Assembly: GCA_017622555.1 (NCBI GenBank)
Contig: JAGAQV010000005.1
Location: 1-41,623 of the forward strand
Length of the DNA: 41,623 nucleotides
Direction of reading: 5' to 3'
Origin: Clostridia bacterium
Lineage (GTDB): Bacteria; Bacillota; Clostridia; Oscillospirales; Acutalibacteraceae
Below, piece by piece: positions 1 through 5,579 of this stretch (position 1 is its first letter; each line of letters starts with the position of its first letter). The notes beneath the pieces were generated by a model. The model saw only the letters and a program-made list of their open reading frames with translations, searched no databases and was not told the origin of the DNA. The position numbers were made by a program, and so were the translations under genes.

Positions 1-324
1 AGGCTATGGTTGGAGGTGCTGTGGGCAGAGCTACCCGAAGCTCTGCCCACGCAGACAGCGGCGGAACTTGTCGGACATAACCCACAGCGCATACATGAAC
101 TGATCAGAGAACAAACCTTGCACGGTATAAAAATTGGCAGCACCCAATACTGTGTGAAGGAAGAATTTATATGCTATATGGCATCACCGCAAAAATTATC
201 CAACCCACGCACAGAACGATATAAAGAACTTATTCGAGAATTTAAGTACATACAACGCAGAGAGCGTGAAAACGAACAGCGCCGATGCAAAAGAAGAATG
301 AAAAGAGGTGAAAAAATTGATTAA
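1..324 (+). CDS. Excisionase-like HTH protein, 5' end open
   Basis: Small basic protein. Residues about 17-60 fit the HTH_17/excisionase pattern: an 'AAELVGHNPQRIHELI' helix-turn-helix, then a 'GIKIGSTQYCV' wing. The last 35 residues are strongly basic (many R and K), which suits DNA binding. Proteins of this type are recombination directionality factors or regulators in integrative elements and phages; which role applies here cannot be told. The frame is open to the window edge, so the true start is unknown; the first possible in-frame start is TTG at 10. A perfect inverted repeat at 21-50 lies inside the coding sequence. The gene overlaps the start of the next one (stop at 322-324, next start about 317), so the two are translationally coupled. 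Confidence 0.55.
   Translation, partial: RLWLEVLWAELPEALPTQTAAELVGHNPQRIHELIREQTLHGIKIGSTQYCVKEEFICYMASPQKLSNPRTERYKELIREFKYIQRRERENEQRRCKRRMKRGEKID
21..50. repeat. Perfect 12-bp inverted repeat, 6-nt loop
   Basis: The arms GTGGGCAGAGCT (21-32) and AGCTCTGCCCAC (39-50) are perfectly complementary around a 6-nt loop (33-38). There is no T-tract, so it is not an intrinsic terminator. It lies inside an open reading frame at the very edge of the window. It may be a regulator site, a recombination end or an mRNA hairpin. Confidence 0.75.
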
Positions 325-643
325 GAAGAAAGTTCTGACACAAGAACAGATAGCCGAAAAACTTGATTATCTCCGTAAACAGCGTGACGGTCTTATCGTA
401 GGTGAATACAGAAATTATTTATATAAACTGTATATGTACCTCAAAGAGCGTTGCTCCGAAACCGAGGACGGCAGTTGCAACCCATATCCATGGCAAATGC
501 TCGTCGCCCTTGGGAGAGATGATCTGCACAAATCCTATCTTGGATACACCTATTGTGACGACCTTGAAACTCTTGGATATATCAAGATGCAAGGATACGG
601 TAAGAATAAAAAGATTTTTATCATAAAAGAAATTGATTTTTAA
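317..643 (+). CDS. Small hypothetical protein of accessory element
   Basis: A 108-residue soluble, charged protein I do not recognise. It begins with a Lys-rich segment and a short helix ('LTQEQIAEKLDYLRKQRDGL'), followed by aromatic-rich stretches (Y at many positions). I chose TTG at 317 because GAGGTG (305-310) sits six bases upstream; the GTG at 308 is inside that ribosome-binding site. It overlaps the HTH gene before it and ends just ahead of a strong terminator, so the two form a short operon. The setting (HTH protein before, defence-type nuclease after) suggests a mobile or defence island, but nothing in the sequence gives a function. Confidence 0.6.
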   Translation: MIKKKVLTQEQIAEKLDYLRKQRDGLIVGEYRNYLYKLYMYLKERCSETEDGSCNPYPWQMLVALGRDDLHKSYLGYTYCDDLETLGYIKMQGYGKNKKIFIIKEIDF

Positions 644-662
644 TCCCTTGCCGTAACGGAAT

Positions 663-701
663 GCCCCGCCGAAAAATCGGCGGGGCAGCTATTTTTGTTT
701 T
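663..701 (+). terminator. Rho-independent terminator
   Basis: A perfect 10-bp GC-rich stem, GCCCCGCCGA (663-672) with TCGGCGGGGC (677-686), has a 4-base A loop and is followed on the plus strand by a T-rich tail (ATTTTTGTTTT). It ends the small operon at 1-643 and faces the convergent nuclease gene. Confidence 0.85.
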
Positions 702-703
702 GC

Positions 704-2398
704 TTACTTACTTTCTATTTTCCCGAATTGTTTCCCGCTGGAATTTTTCGAGAGAATAGAATAATTAATTTGGTATTCTATTTTTTCATCTATAAGTGTG
801 TATATAAATGGAGCCAACCATTTTGCTTCTCCTGCTCGTAATGACTTAATATCATATGATACGTTTCCTGCTTTGTCTATTTCTGCTTGATAATCTGAAA
901 AACAATCAACAAAATCATCGTAATCATATAATAATCTTCCGCCAAGAGGTGTCATTCGGATAGGCTGTTGATACGGTTGAAAAGACGGATCTACACTTAT
1001 TTGTTCGTTGTCTGTAACATCGAAAAGTTTTGATATTATATCATCGTCAATAAGCCAATCAGACATAGCGCCTAAAATTTCACGCTCATCACAAGTCAAG
1101 TCGCTGTTAATGTCAAAAATTTTAATATCACTATTAGCAAGATGTAAGGTGATTGTTATATCTGAATCGCTATTATCGCCTATATTTTCAATACAAAGCG
1201 GGATACGATATAAATTGGAAAATATTTTTTCGAACTCCTCTAACAACTCCAAATGCAATATAACTTCTTGCAAATCGCATATTAAGTCGTTCTTTTTGGT
1301 TTCAGAGGGAGTCCCTTCATATTGAACACCTGTAATCTGCGCAAACATAGTGCTTTTCGTAAGATTTCCCACATAGAAGAAATCATTAGTTATATCAATA
1401 TTCCAATACTTTTTTATAGCAGTTTTTGCATCGTTTTTTTCTTCCTCAGATAATTCAGCGGGAGAAGACATATTCAAATTAGCTAATCTTTCCCCAAATT
1501 CTTCTATGGATTCAGGGTCATTAGGTATATATTTCCTTATATGAGAATTGTTTTGTTTGGCCTTTTTCGTTTCTGATATTATTGTTTTTATTTTTATGCT
1601 TGGTATTTTAGTAATTAATTCTCTTCCTTTGCTTAAAAGATTTTCTCTAATTGATGCAAAGGCTTTTGTCTCTGTTATCTTGATTAGATTAATATTATTA
1701 CATGTGCAGTTGTCTTGCTCATTAAAGGATTTAACTGTTAAAGTAGATGACTCTTTCCTTCTGTGTAACATTCCATTGCAACTAAGTTCCAACCACTGTG
1801 CTATTTTTTTGATGTACTCATCTTTGGATATACATTTGCTGTTTGTACCAAATAACATATGTAATGAAATTAAAGCGTGAGCCAATTCATCAAGCGAATC
1901 ATAATTTATTGTGTAACCTAAATTTGAAACAAAGCGATTCAAAGAGTCACGCACAACTCCAATTAGGTTGTCAGGATCAAATGGTAACAAGCTGATTTTG
2001 ACTTTTTTATCGGATAAAAAATCTGTATAACCTAAGAGACTCTTTTCTGCCTCTTTATCCATTTGCCCTGCATAATATTTTTCAATAGATTTGATAAAAT
2101 TATTAGTATTTTTATCGCAATTACCGATAAGAATTATCTGATACTCCAAAGCGACAACATCGTTTGATAAGTCTAAAAGCCACTGTTTTATATTTGCAAT
2201 AGTAAATAAATTTACGGATGATTTTACTTGCAGTGCATTTATAACGATATTATTTTCATCCAGCAAAGCAATATCTACTTTATCGTTAGAAGTGGTGTAT
2301 TCAACCGAAATGCTTTCCCATGTCTGTTCAGTACAAGCGTTTAATATTGATACTATAGATTGATATAAATATCCACGGCTTCCTTCTTGTCCTCCCAT
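704..2398 (-). CDS. DUF4297/Cap4-like dsDNA nuclease protein, putative stand-alone antiviral effector
   Basis: 564 residues. The N-terminal ~110 residues match the DUF4297/Cap4 nuclease pattern: 'GSRGYLYQ' at the start, an acidic position in 'SVEYTTSNDKVDI', then 'INALQVKSS', i.e. a PD-(D/E)XK-type core E...D-x-A...Q-x-K. In CBASS Cap4, Avs and ABC-3C systems this domain degrades DNA once a sensor part is triggered. The remaining ~450 residues are unrecognised and contain no visible P-loop or SAVED signature. I start at the ATG at 2398 because AGGAGG (2407-2412) lies eight bases upstream; a longer frame to 2440 would include the promoter. It has its own TATAAT box and lies directly 3' of tRNA-Ser, a usual position for defence cargo. 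No cyclase or partner gene is visible, so it may act alone or with genes outside the window. Confidence 0.65.
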   Translation of the reverse strand: MGGQEGSRGYLYQSIVSILNACTEQTWESISVEYTTSNDKVDIALLDENNIVINALQVKSSVNLFTIANIKQWLLDLSNDVVALEYQIILIGNCDKNTNNFIKSIEKYYAGQMDKEAEKSLLGYTDFLSDKKVKISLLPFDPDNLIGVVRDSLNRFVSNLGYTINYDSLDELAHALISLHMLFGTNSKCISKDEYIKKIAQWLELSCNGMLHRRKESSTLTVKSFNEQDNCTCNNINLIKITETKAFASIRENLLSKGRELITKIPSIKIKTIISETKKAKQNNSHIRKYIPNDPESIEEFGERLANLNMSSPAELSEEEKNDAKTAIKKYWNIDITNDFFYVGNLTKSTMFAQITGVQYEGTPSETKKNDLICDLQEVILHLELLEEFEKIFSNLYRIPLCIENIGDNSDSDITITLHLANSDIKIFDINSDLTCDEREILGAMSDWLIDDDIISKLFDVTDNEQISVDPSFQPYQQPIRMTPLGGRLLYDYDDFVDCFSDYQAEIDKAGNVSYDIKSLRAGEAKWLAPFIYTLIDEKIEYQINYSILSKNSSGKQFGKIESK

Positions 2399-2406
2399 AT
2401 GATTCG

Positions 2407-2429
2407 CCTCCTCATTTTTTATTATTATA
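2407..2429 (-). promoter_or_regulatory. -10 box and RBS of the nuclease gene
   Basis: On the minus strand a perfect TATAAT (2429-2424) is followed by AGGAGG (2412-2407) and the ATG at 2398. No good -35 hexamer is seen 16-18 bases upstream. The very short leader supports the ATG at 2398 over an earlier start. Confidence 0.55.
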
Positions 2430-2466
2430 CCATATCTCACTTAATAAAGAAAGGAAGATTATAAAG

Positions 2467-2500
2467 AAACGCCTTGGAATTATTCAGTTCCAAGGCGTTT
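2467..2500 (-). terminator. Terminator after tRNA-Ser(CGA)
   Basis: A perfect 13-bp stem (AAACGCCTTGGAA at 2467-2479, complement at 2488-2500) begins immediately after the tRNA CCA end on the minus strand. It ends in TTT but the following bases are only moderately U-rich. Confidence 0.7.
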
Positions 2501-2589
2501 TGGCGGAGACGGCGAGATTCGAACTCGCGGGGGATTGCTCCCTAACTGATTTCGAGTCAGCCCCGTTATGACCACTTCGATACGTCTCC
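2501..2589 (-). tRNA. tRNA-Ser(CGA), copy with duplicated 5' half
   Basis: This tRNA folds with acceptor stem GGAGACG/CGTCTCC, a long class-II variable arm (GGGAGCAATCCC), T-arm GTTCGAATC and anticodon loop CTCGAAA (anticodon CGA, reading UCG). Discriminator G and the CCA end are encoded (2504 and 2503-2501). Its 5' half, from the anticodon loop to base 1 (2549-2589), recurs exactly at 4265-4305 and 4450-4489, so the gene was an integration target. The sequence upstream of it lacks the strong promoter found far upstream at 4718-4746, so its present expression is uncertain. Confidence 0.92.
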
Positions 2590-2680
2590 GTGTATGTTAA
2601 ACTCCCAAAGGAGTATTAACGCAAATATTCAGTTGTATTAGAATTCTCGTTAGAACTCTGTGTGATGTGGCGATAGGCAG

Positions 2681-2776
2681 ATGCCTGAAAACCGCACAGT
2701 TAAAGGCTTTTGGGAAGATTGGCTTCCGTTTGGCAAAGAAGATTTCGAGTGTTATTGGCAACTGTTAAAACAGTAA
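2681..2776 (+). CDS. Possible 31-residue peptide or gene remnant
   Basis: ATG to TAA encodes a 31-residue charged, aromatic-rich peptide ('GFWEDWLPFGKEDFECYWQL'). The composition looks protein-like, but there is no clear ribosome-binding site and the frame is closed just upstream at 2663. It may be the tail of a lost gene. The ATTTCGAGT core shared with the tRNA attachment sites lies within it. Confidence 0.25.
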   Translation: MPENRTVKGFWEDWLPFGKEDFECYWQLLKQ

Positions 2777-2910
2777 AAAACGATTTTAAACATCAACGAA
2801 ATAAGAAGGATGAAAAACCCCTAAACCCGCATAAATAAAGGGGTTTCCGCCATTTTAGCCTTTAGAAATCTGGGTTTTTGAAAAAATTATGAAAAATTGA
2901 TTTTTCGACA

Positions 2911-2923
2911 AACCCTTTAGACA
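2911..2923. repeat. 13-bp direct repeat, left copy (AACCCTTTAGACA)
   Basis: This 13-mer is repeated exactly at 4171-4183 in the same orientation, inside the stretch bounded by the tRNA-Ser half copies. It is a candidate integrase arm-type site or element end. Confidence 0.5.
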
Positions 2924-2925
2924 CT

Positions 2926-3213
2926 ATGATAAACAAACATATTTTGAGCAGAGATGGTAAAAGCAAAAAAGAAATTTGTCTGGCTATTCTTAATGACATC
3001 ATCTTACCTACAACAGATATTTTTCTCTCAAATGCTCCTGGTCTTATAGGTAATATAATGTCAATTATGACACCATTTAATAAAACATCCAAGGATGTTA
3101 TGGAATGTGCTGAAATTCAAAGCATTATTACAAACATCGTAATTGTAATTTCTTTAGAACAAATTACAGGGGAATCTTTTTACATAAAAGAATTCGTAGA
3201 GGGAACATGCTAA
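2926..3213 (+). CDS. Hypothetical protein, possibly a remnant
   Basis: A 95-residue frame with a hydrophilic start, two moderately hydrophobic stretches and a Cys end. I do not recognise a family. No Shine-Dalgarno precedes the ATG; instead the repeat AACCCTTTAGACA runs up to it. It stops just before a stem-loop shared with the opposite gene. It could be a small cargo gene or the surviving end of a larger one. Confidence 0.3.
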   Translation: MINKHILSRDGKSKKEICLAILNDIILPTTDIFLSNAPGLIGNIMSIMTPFNKTSKDVMECAEIQSIITNIVIVISLEQITGESFYIKEFVEGTC

Positions 3214-3215
3214 AA

Positions 3216-3242
3216 AATAGCAGGGCGACAAGCCCTGCTATT
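3216..3242 (-). terminator. Terminator of the Xre-type gene
   Basis: A perfect 11-bp stem, AATAGCAGGGC (3216-3226) with GCCCTGCTATT (3232-3242), is followed on the minus strand by a run of T (complement of A3212-A3217). It ends the minus-strand Xre gene and may also stop the opposing short frame. Confidence 0.8.
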
Positions 3243-3276
3243 ACACTAAGAATCTTATTAAATTATATATGCTTGT

Positions 3277-3997
3277 TTAGTTATCATCATGCGGGATGAG
3301 ATTTAAGATTGAGAAGGCATTCTCAATAAGTGATTTCATAATTTTGAAATGTGCATTAGGAAGATGGCGTACTGCTTCATGAGCTGTGTAAGTAAAATGA
3401 TTTGTTTGGAATTGTTCGAGAATTTTCTTTTTTGAATTCAAAAATATCTTCGCCCTGATAGCGCTTAAAAGAATCTTTCCATTCTTCAAAATTATCTGGT
3501 TCAGAGGAAAAATCTGCCACGTCAACAAAAAGTGCAGCAATGATTTTTTCTAACAATTTTTCAGAGGGAACGTGAGTGCCTTTTATATATCGATGAAGAG
3601 AGCTCCTGCTAATATCAATGTTACGGCAAAAATCAGCGACTTCCTGATTGTTGATATTCATAAGAAATACTATTCTTTCGCCAATATAGTTATGTTCCGG
3701 AGTATATTCAAAAACTGGATAATCTACCAAATCTTTAGGTTCTACACCTTTTGCTTTTGCTTGGTTTTCTTTAAGTTCAGTATATTGAGAATACTTTTCT
3801 TTATAGGCATATTGTATCGGCATCTGCTTATTGCGAAGTTTCCTAAGATTCTTAAGACCTTCTTTTTCACGGTCTTCCTGAATGCTTAAATAGGCTCGGT
3901 ACATTTGTTCGGCCACTTCTGTATGGGCAGGGTCATCAAAAGGAACACCAGCAGTCCCTTCATTGAGTACAGTTACTTCTTCGCCATCTATCAGCAT
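3277..3997 (-). pseudogene. Xre-family HTH protein interrupted by a +1 frameshift
   Basis: From ATG 3997 the frame encodes ~207 residues with a charged N-terminal part of unknown type, then a clear Xre/HTH_3 domain ('NNQEVADFCRNIDISRSSLH', 'RYIKGTHVPSEKLLEKIIAA'). It breaks at a run of six A (T3428-T3433 on the plus strand): the zero frame stops at 3377, while the +1 frame continues for ~50 protein-like residues ('TAHEAVRHLPNAHFKIMKSL') to a TAA at 3277 just before the terminator. One extra A explains it: a mutation, a base-call error or, less likely, recoding. There is no Shine-Dalgarno at 3997 and the start abuts the terminator of tRNA-Ser 2, so the 5' end may also be truncated. The gene sits inside the integration scar. 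Confidence 0.6.
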
Positions 3998-3998
3998 A

Positions 3999-4030
3999 AG
4001 AAAAAGCAGCAGGTAAAAACCTACTGCTTT
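3999..4030 (-). terminator. Terminator after second tRNA-Ser(CGA)
   Basis: A 12-bp stem with one wobble (AAAGCAGCAGGT at 4003-4014, ACCTACTGCTTT at 4019-4030) is followed on the minus strand by TTTTTCTT. It starts a few bases after the tRNA. Confidence 0.8.
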
Positions 4031-4037
4031 CCTTATC

Positions 4038-4127
4038 TGGCGGAGAGTTAGGGATTCGAACCCTAGGTTCATTTGACTGAACACAGCATTTCGAGTGCTG
4101 CACCTTCGACCACTCGGACAACTCTCC
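4038..4127 (-). tRNA. tRNA-Ser(CGA), second isoacceptor inside the insertion
   Basis: Acceptor stem GGAGAGT/ACTCTCC, D-arm CCGAGTGG, anticodon stem CAGCA/TGCTG around loop CTCGAAA (anticodon CGA), a long class-II variable arm, T-arm GGTTCGAATCC and an encoded CCA (4040-4038). It shares the anticodon with the tRNA at 2501-2589 but differs through most of its body. Two CGA serine tRNAs are unusual in a Clostridium-type genome. This one lies between copies of the disrupted tRNA's 5' half, so it may be element cargo that compensates for loss of the target gene. Confidence 0.92.
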
Positions 4128-4170
4128 GTATCAAACATATAAAATTTTTAGATGAGCAAAACCTATAGAC

Positions 4171-4183
4171 AACCCTTTAGACA
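4171..4183. repeat. 13-bp direct repeat, right copy (AACCCTTTAGACA)
   Basis: Identical to 2911-2923. It is preceded directly by a related AACCTATAGACA unit, and TTTAGACA here faces TGTCTAAA about 25 bases later, giving an inverted arrangement (TTTAGACA..TCGCT / AGCGA.GTCTAAA). Such clustered short repeats beside a core site resemble tyrosine-integrase arm sites. Confidence 0.5.
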
Positions 4184-4264
4184 AATCGCTGTTTGCTCAA
4201 AGCGATGTCTAAAAACCTTTTGAAATCAAGGGGTTTAGGGAGAAGTTCGAAAATAGCCAACAAC

Positions 4265-4305
4265 ATTTCGAGTCAGCCCCGTTATGACCACTTCGATACG
4301 TCTCC
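4265..4305 (-). repeat. tRNA-Ser 5'-half copy B (att-like)
   Basis: 41 bases identical to 2549-2589: from the anticodon loop to nucleotide 1 of tRNA-Ser(CGA), with no matching 3' half. The match ends exactly at tRNA base 1 on one side and at ATTTCGAG on the other. Confidence 0.85.
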
Positions 4306-4449
4306 ATATAAAATTGTATAGGCTTGCGCCTTGATACCAAATTGCGAGAAAACTGCGAGATGCAGAATTCTTAAAGTGCAAATGCACGTGGCGTAAACGC
4401 CGATAAACAGCGGAGTTTCAAAGAGTAGTGTGTGACAGACCCGACTATG

Positions 4450-4504
4450 TTTCGAGTCAGCCCCGTTATGACCACTTCGATACGTCTCCGTGTATGTTAA
4501 ACTC
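4450..4504 (-). repeat. tRNA-Ser 5'-half copy C plus leader (att-like)
   Basis: 55 bases identical to 2550-2604, covering the tRNA 5' half and 15 bases of its leader. Beyond that the two leaders are still recognisably related but diverged (both have a short ACTC/GAGT hairpin followed by a TATTCA motif). It is probably the displaced host half of the tRNA gene. Confidence 0.85.
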
Positions 4505-4539
4505 AATTTAGAGTATAACGAACTATTCAATTTTTACCG

Positions 4540-4555
4540 AACGGGGCGCCCCGTT
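4540..4555. repeat. 16-bp perfect palindrome
   Basis: AACGGGGCGCCCCGTT is a perfect self-complementary 16-mer. Its right part (GCCCCGTTATG, 4548-4558) is identical to 11 bases of the tRNA-Ser 5' half (2560-2570). Confidence 0.8.
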
Positions 4556-4565
4556 ATGTCCTGTT

Positions 4566-4612
4566 GCGGTGCCCGAAAATTTTTAACACTGCCGTGTAAA
4601 AATTTCGACCGC
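4566..4612. repeat. Long imperfect hairpin between tRNA-like blocks
   Basis: GCGGT (4566-4570) pairs with ACCGC (4608-4612), and GAAAATTTTT with AAAAATTTC, closing on CAC/GTG around TGCC. With GTTGC (4563-4567) and GCAAC (4657-4661) at its borders it resembles a small non-autonomous element or a folded RNA. Confidence 0.6.
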
Positions 4613-4696
4613 GGCCACTCCTTATGCCTCGCTTAATCTGCCACCGGCGGCGCCCAGCAACGTCCCCGCTTCGATACGTATGCATATATAAATATA

Positions 4697-4725
4697 TTGC
4701 TTTTATCAGCAAGAATTATTATAAT
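4697..4725 (+). promoter_or_regulatory. Probable birA promoter, overlapping the divergent tRNA promoter
   Basis: On the plus strand TTGCTT (4697-4702), 17 bases, TATAAT (4720-4725). The two TATAAT boxes of the divergent promoters overlap in the sequence ATTATAAT, so the promoters should exclude each other. Confidence 0.5.
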
Positions 4726-4746
4726 GAATTTAAAAGACTTTGTCAA
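4718..4746 (-). promoter_or_regulatory. Perfect-consensus promoter facing the tRNA-Ser scar
   Basis: On the minus strand TTGACA (4746-4741), 17 bases, TATAAT (4723-4718). Both hexamers are exact consensus with ideal spacing. Transcription would start near 4711 and run through the structured block towards copies C and B. It is probably the original stable-RNA promoter of the tRNA-Ser gene. Confidence 0.85.
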
Positions 4747-4773
4747 GGCTAATTTCGTTTTAAAGGAGGGTTT

Positions 4774-5553
4774 ATGTTGAGTGAAAATTTGATCACTGCC
4801 AACGGCATTACTTCACGTCTAAAAACTGACGGAATTAACCTTTCACTTTTTGAAAGTGTAACCTCAACCAACACTCTTTTAAAAGAAATGGCTGTAAACG
4901 GCGAAGGTGAAGGACAGGTTATTATAGCCCTTTCACAAACCGAGGGCCGTGGCAGGTATGACCGCAAATTCCAGTCCGACAAGGGCGGAATTTATATGAG
5001 CATTTTACTCCGCCCTAAAGCCGACACAATTGACACTACCCTTTTAACCGCCGCCGCAGCAGTAGCTGTAAGCGATGCCATCGAAGATGCTTCAGGCAAA
5101 AACACCGAAATAAAATGGGTTAATGACATTTTAATTAATGGCAAGAAGGTTTGCGGCATTTTGTGCGAGGGTGGTTTTATGGGTCGTGACAGCTTTGTTG
5201 TTGTGGGCATAGGGATTAACGCTTGCGAGAGCGAAAACGGCTTTTATGATGAAATTAAGGATATTGCCGGCACTGTTTTTGATAACTACCACCCCACCCT
5301 TTGCGAAAAGCTTTGCGCCGCTGTAATTGATAATTTATTTTACCAATATAAACACCTTGAAAACCGTGAATTTTTAAACACCTACCGCCAAAAAAGTATG
5401 GCTTTAGGTCAAAAGATTCATATTTTAAAGCAAGGCCAAATTATTAACGAAGGCACTGCTTTAGAAATTGACGATAACTGCCATCTTAAAGTAAAACTTA
5501 ACAATGACGAAACTGTAACCCTTTCAAGTGGTGAGGTATCAATAAAACTATAA
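4774..5553 (+). CDS. birA: Biotin--[acetyl-CoA carboxylase] ligase (monofunctional BirA)
   Basis: Activates biotin with ATP and attaches it to the lysine of biotin carboxyl carrier protein in the cytoplasm. 259 residues. The catalytic domain shows 'STNTLLKEMA', the biotin/ATP loop 'TEGRGRYDRKF' (around residues 57-67), and 'KWVNDILINGKKVCGIL'; the C-terminal ~45 residues form the small BPL_C barrel. The N-terminal winged helix of repressor-type BirA is missing, since the protein begins ~25 residues before the catalytic motif, so it should not act as a repressor. AAAGGAGG (4762-4769) precedes the ATG. It is monocistronic and ends in a shared bidirectional terminator. Confidence 0.93.
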   Translation: MLSENLITANGITSRLKTDGINLSLFESVTSTNTLLKEMAVNGEGEGQVIIALSQTEGRGRYDRKFQSDKGGIYMSILLRPKADTIDTTLLTAAAAVAVSDAIEDASGKNTEIKWVNDILINGKKVCGILCEGGFMGRDSFVVVGIGINACESENGFYDEIKDIAGTVFDNYHPTLCEKLCAAVIDNLFYQYKHLENREFLNTYRQKSMALGQKIHILKQGQIINEGTALEIDDNCHLKVKLNNDETVTLSSGEVSIKL

Positions 5554-5577
5554 AAAGCACCCTAAAGGGTGCTTTTT
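5552..5577. terminator. Bidirectional terminator
   Basis: AAAAAGCACCC (5552-5562) and GGGTGCTTTTT (5567-5577) form a perfect 11-bp stem with loop TAAA, flanked by A and T runs on both sides. It serves birA (+) and the GH3 remnant (-). Confidence 0.9.
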
Positions 5578-5579
5578 AA

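Larger units (their letters stand above)
2590..2925. other. Gene-poor element debris upstream of tRNA-Ser
   Basis: About 335 bases without a convincing gene apart from a 31-codon frame at 2681. It holds a hairpin (ACTCC/GGAGT at 2601-2611) matching a diverged version next to the 4450 copy, another 9-bp attachment core ATTTCGAGT at 2742-2750, an AAACCCC/GGGGTTT inverted repeat near 2817-2850, and the 13-bp AACCCTTTAGACA at 2911-2923 that recurs at 4171-4183. Confidence 0.5.
4140..4773. other. Gene-free attachment-site and promoter region
   Basis: About 630 bases with no convincing protein gene. From left to right it holds the repeat pair AACCTATAGACA / ACCCTTTAGACA (about 4160-4183) with an inverted copy TGTCTAAA near 4206, the tRNA 5'-half copies at 4265 and 4450, a palindrome at 4540-4555, a 47-base hairpin at 4566-4612, an interrupted tRNA-like pair of blocks (4548-4558, 4669-4679), and two overlapping divergent promoters at 4697-4746. 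Confidence 0.6.

Noticed and set aside
4028-4138. Protein-coding extension of the Xre-type frame to 4138
   Set aside because: Those residues are the translation of tRNA-Ser 2 and its terminator; the coding start can be no earlier than about 3997.
2549-4504. CRISPR-like or terminal-repeat reading of the tRNA copies
   Set aside because: The repeats are tRNA segments with unequal spacing (1.7 kb and 0.18 kb), so attachment-site copies explain them better.
4282-4530. Minus-strand 82-residue frame
   Set aside because: It runs through the tRNA-half copies and has no RBS; it is a by-product of the repeats.
4540-4711. SRP RNA, tmRNA, 6S RNA or RNase P RNA in the structured block
   Set aside because: I found none of the conserved sequence cores of SRP RNA, tmRNA or RNase P, and the fold does not make the long closed rod with central bubble of 6S RNA. 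An unknown RNA remains possible.
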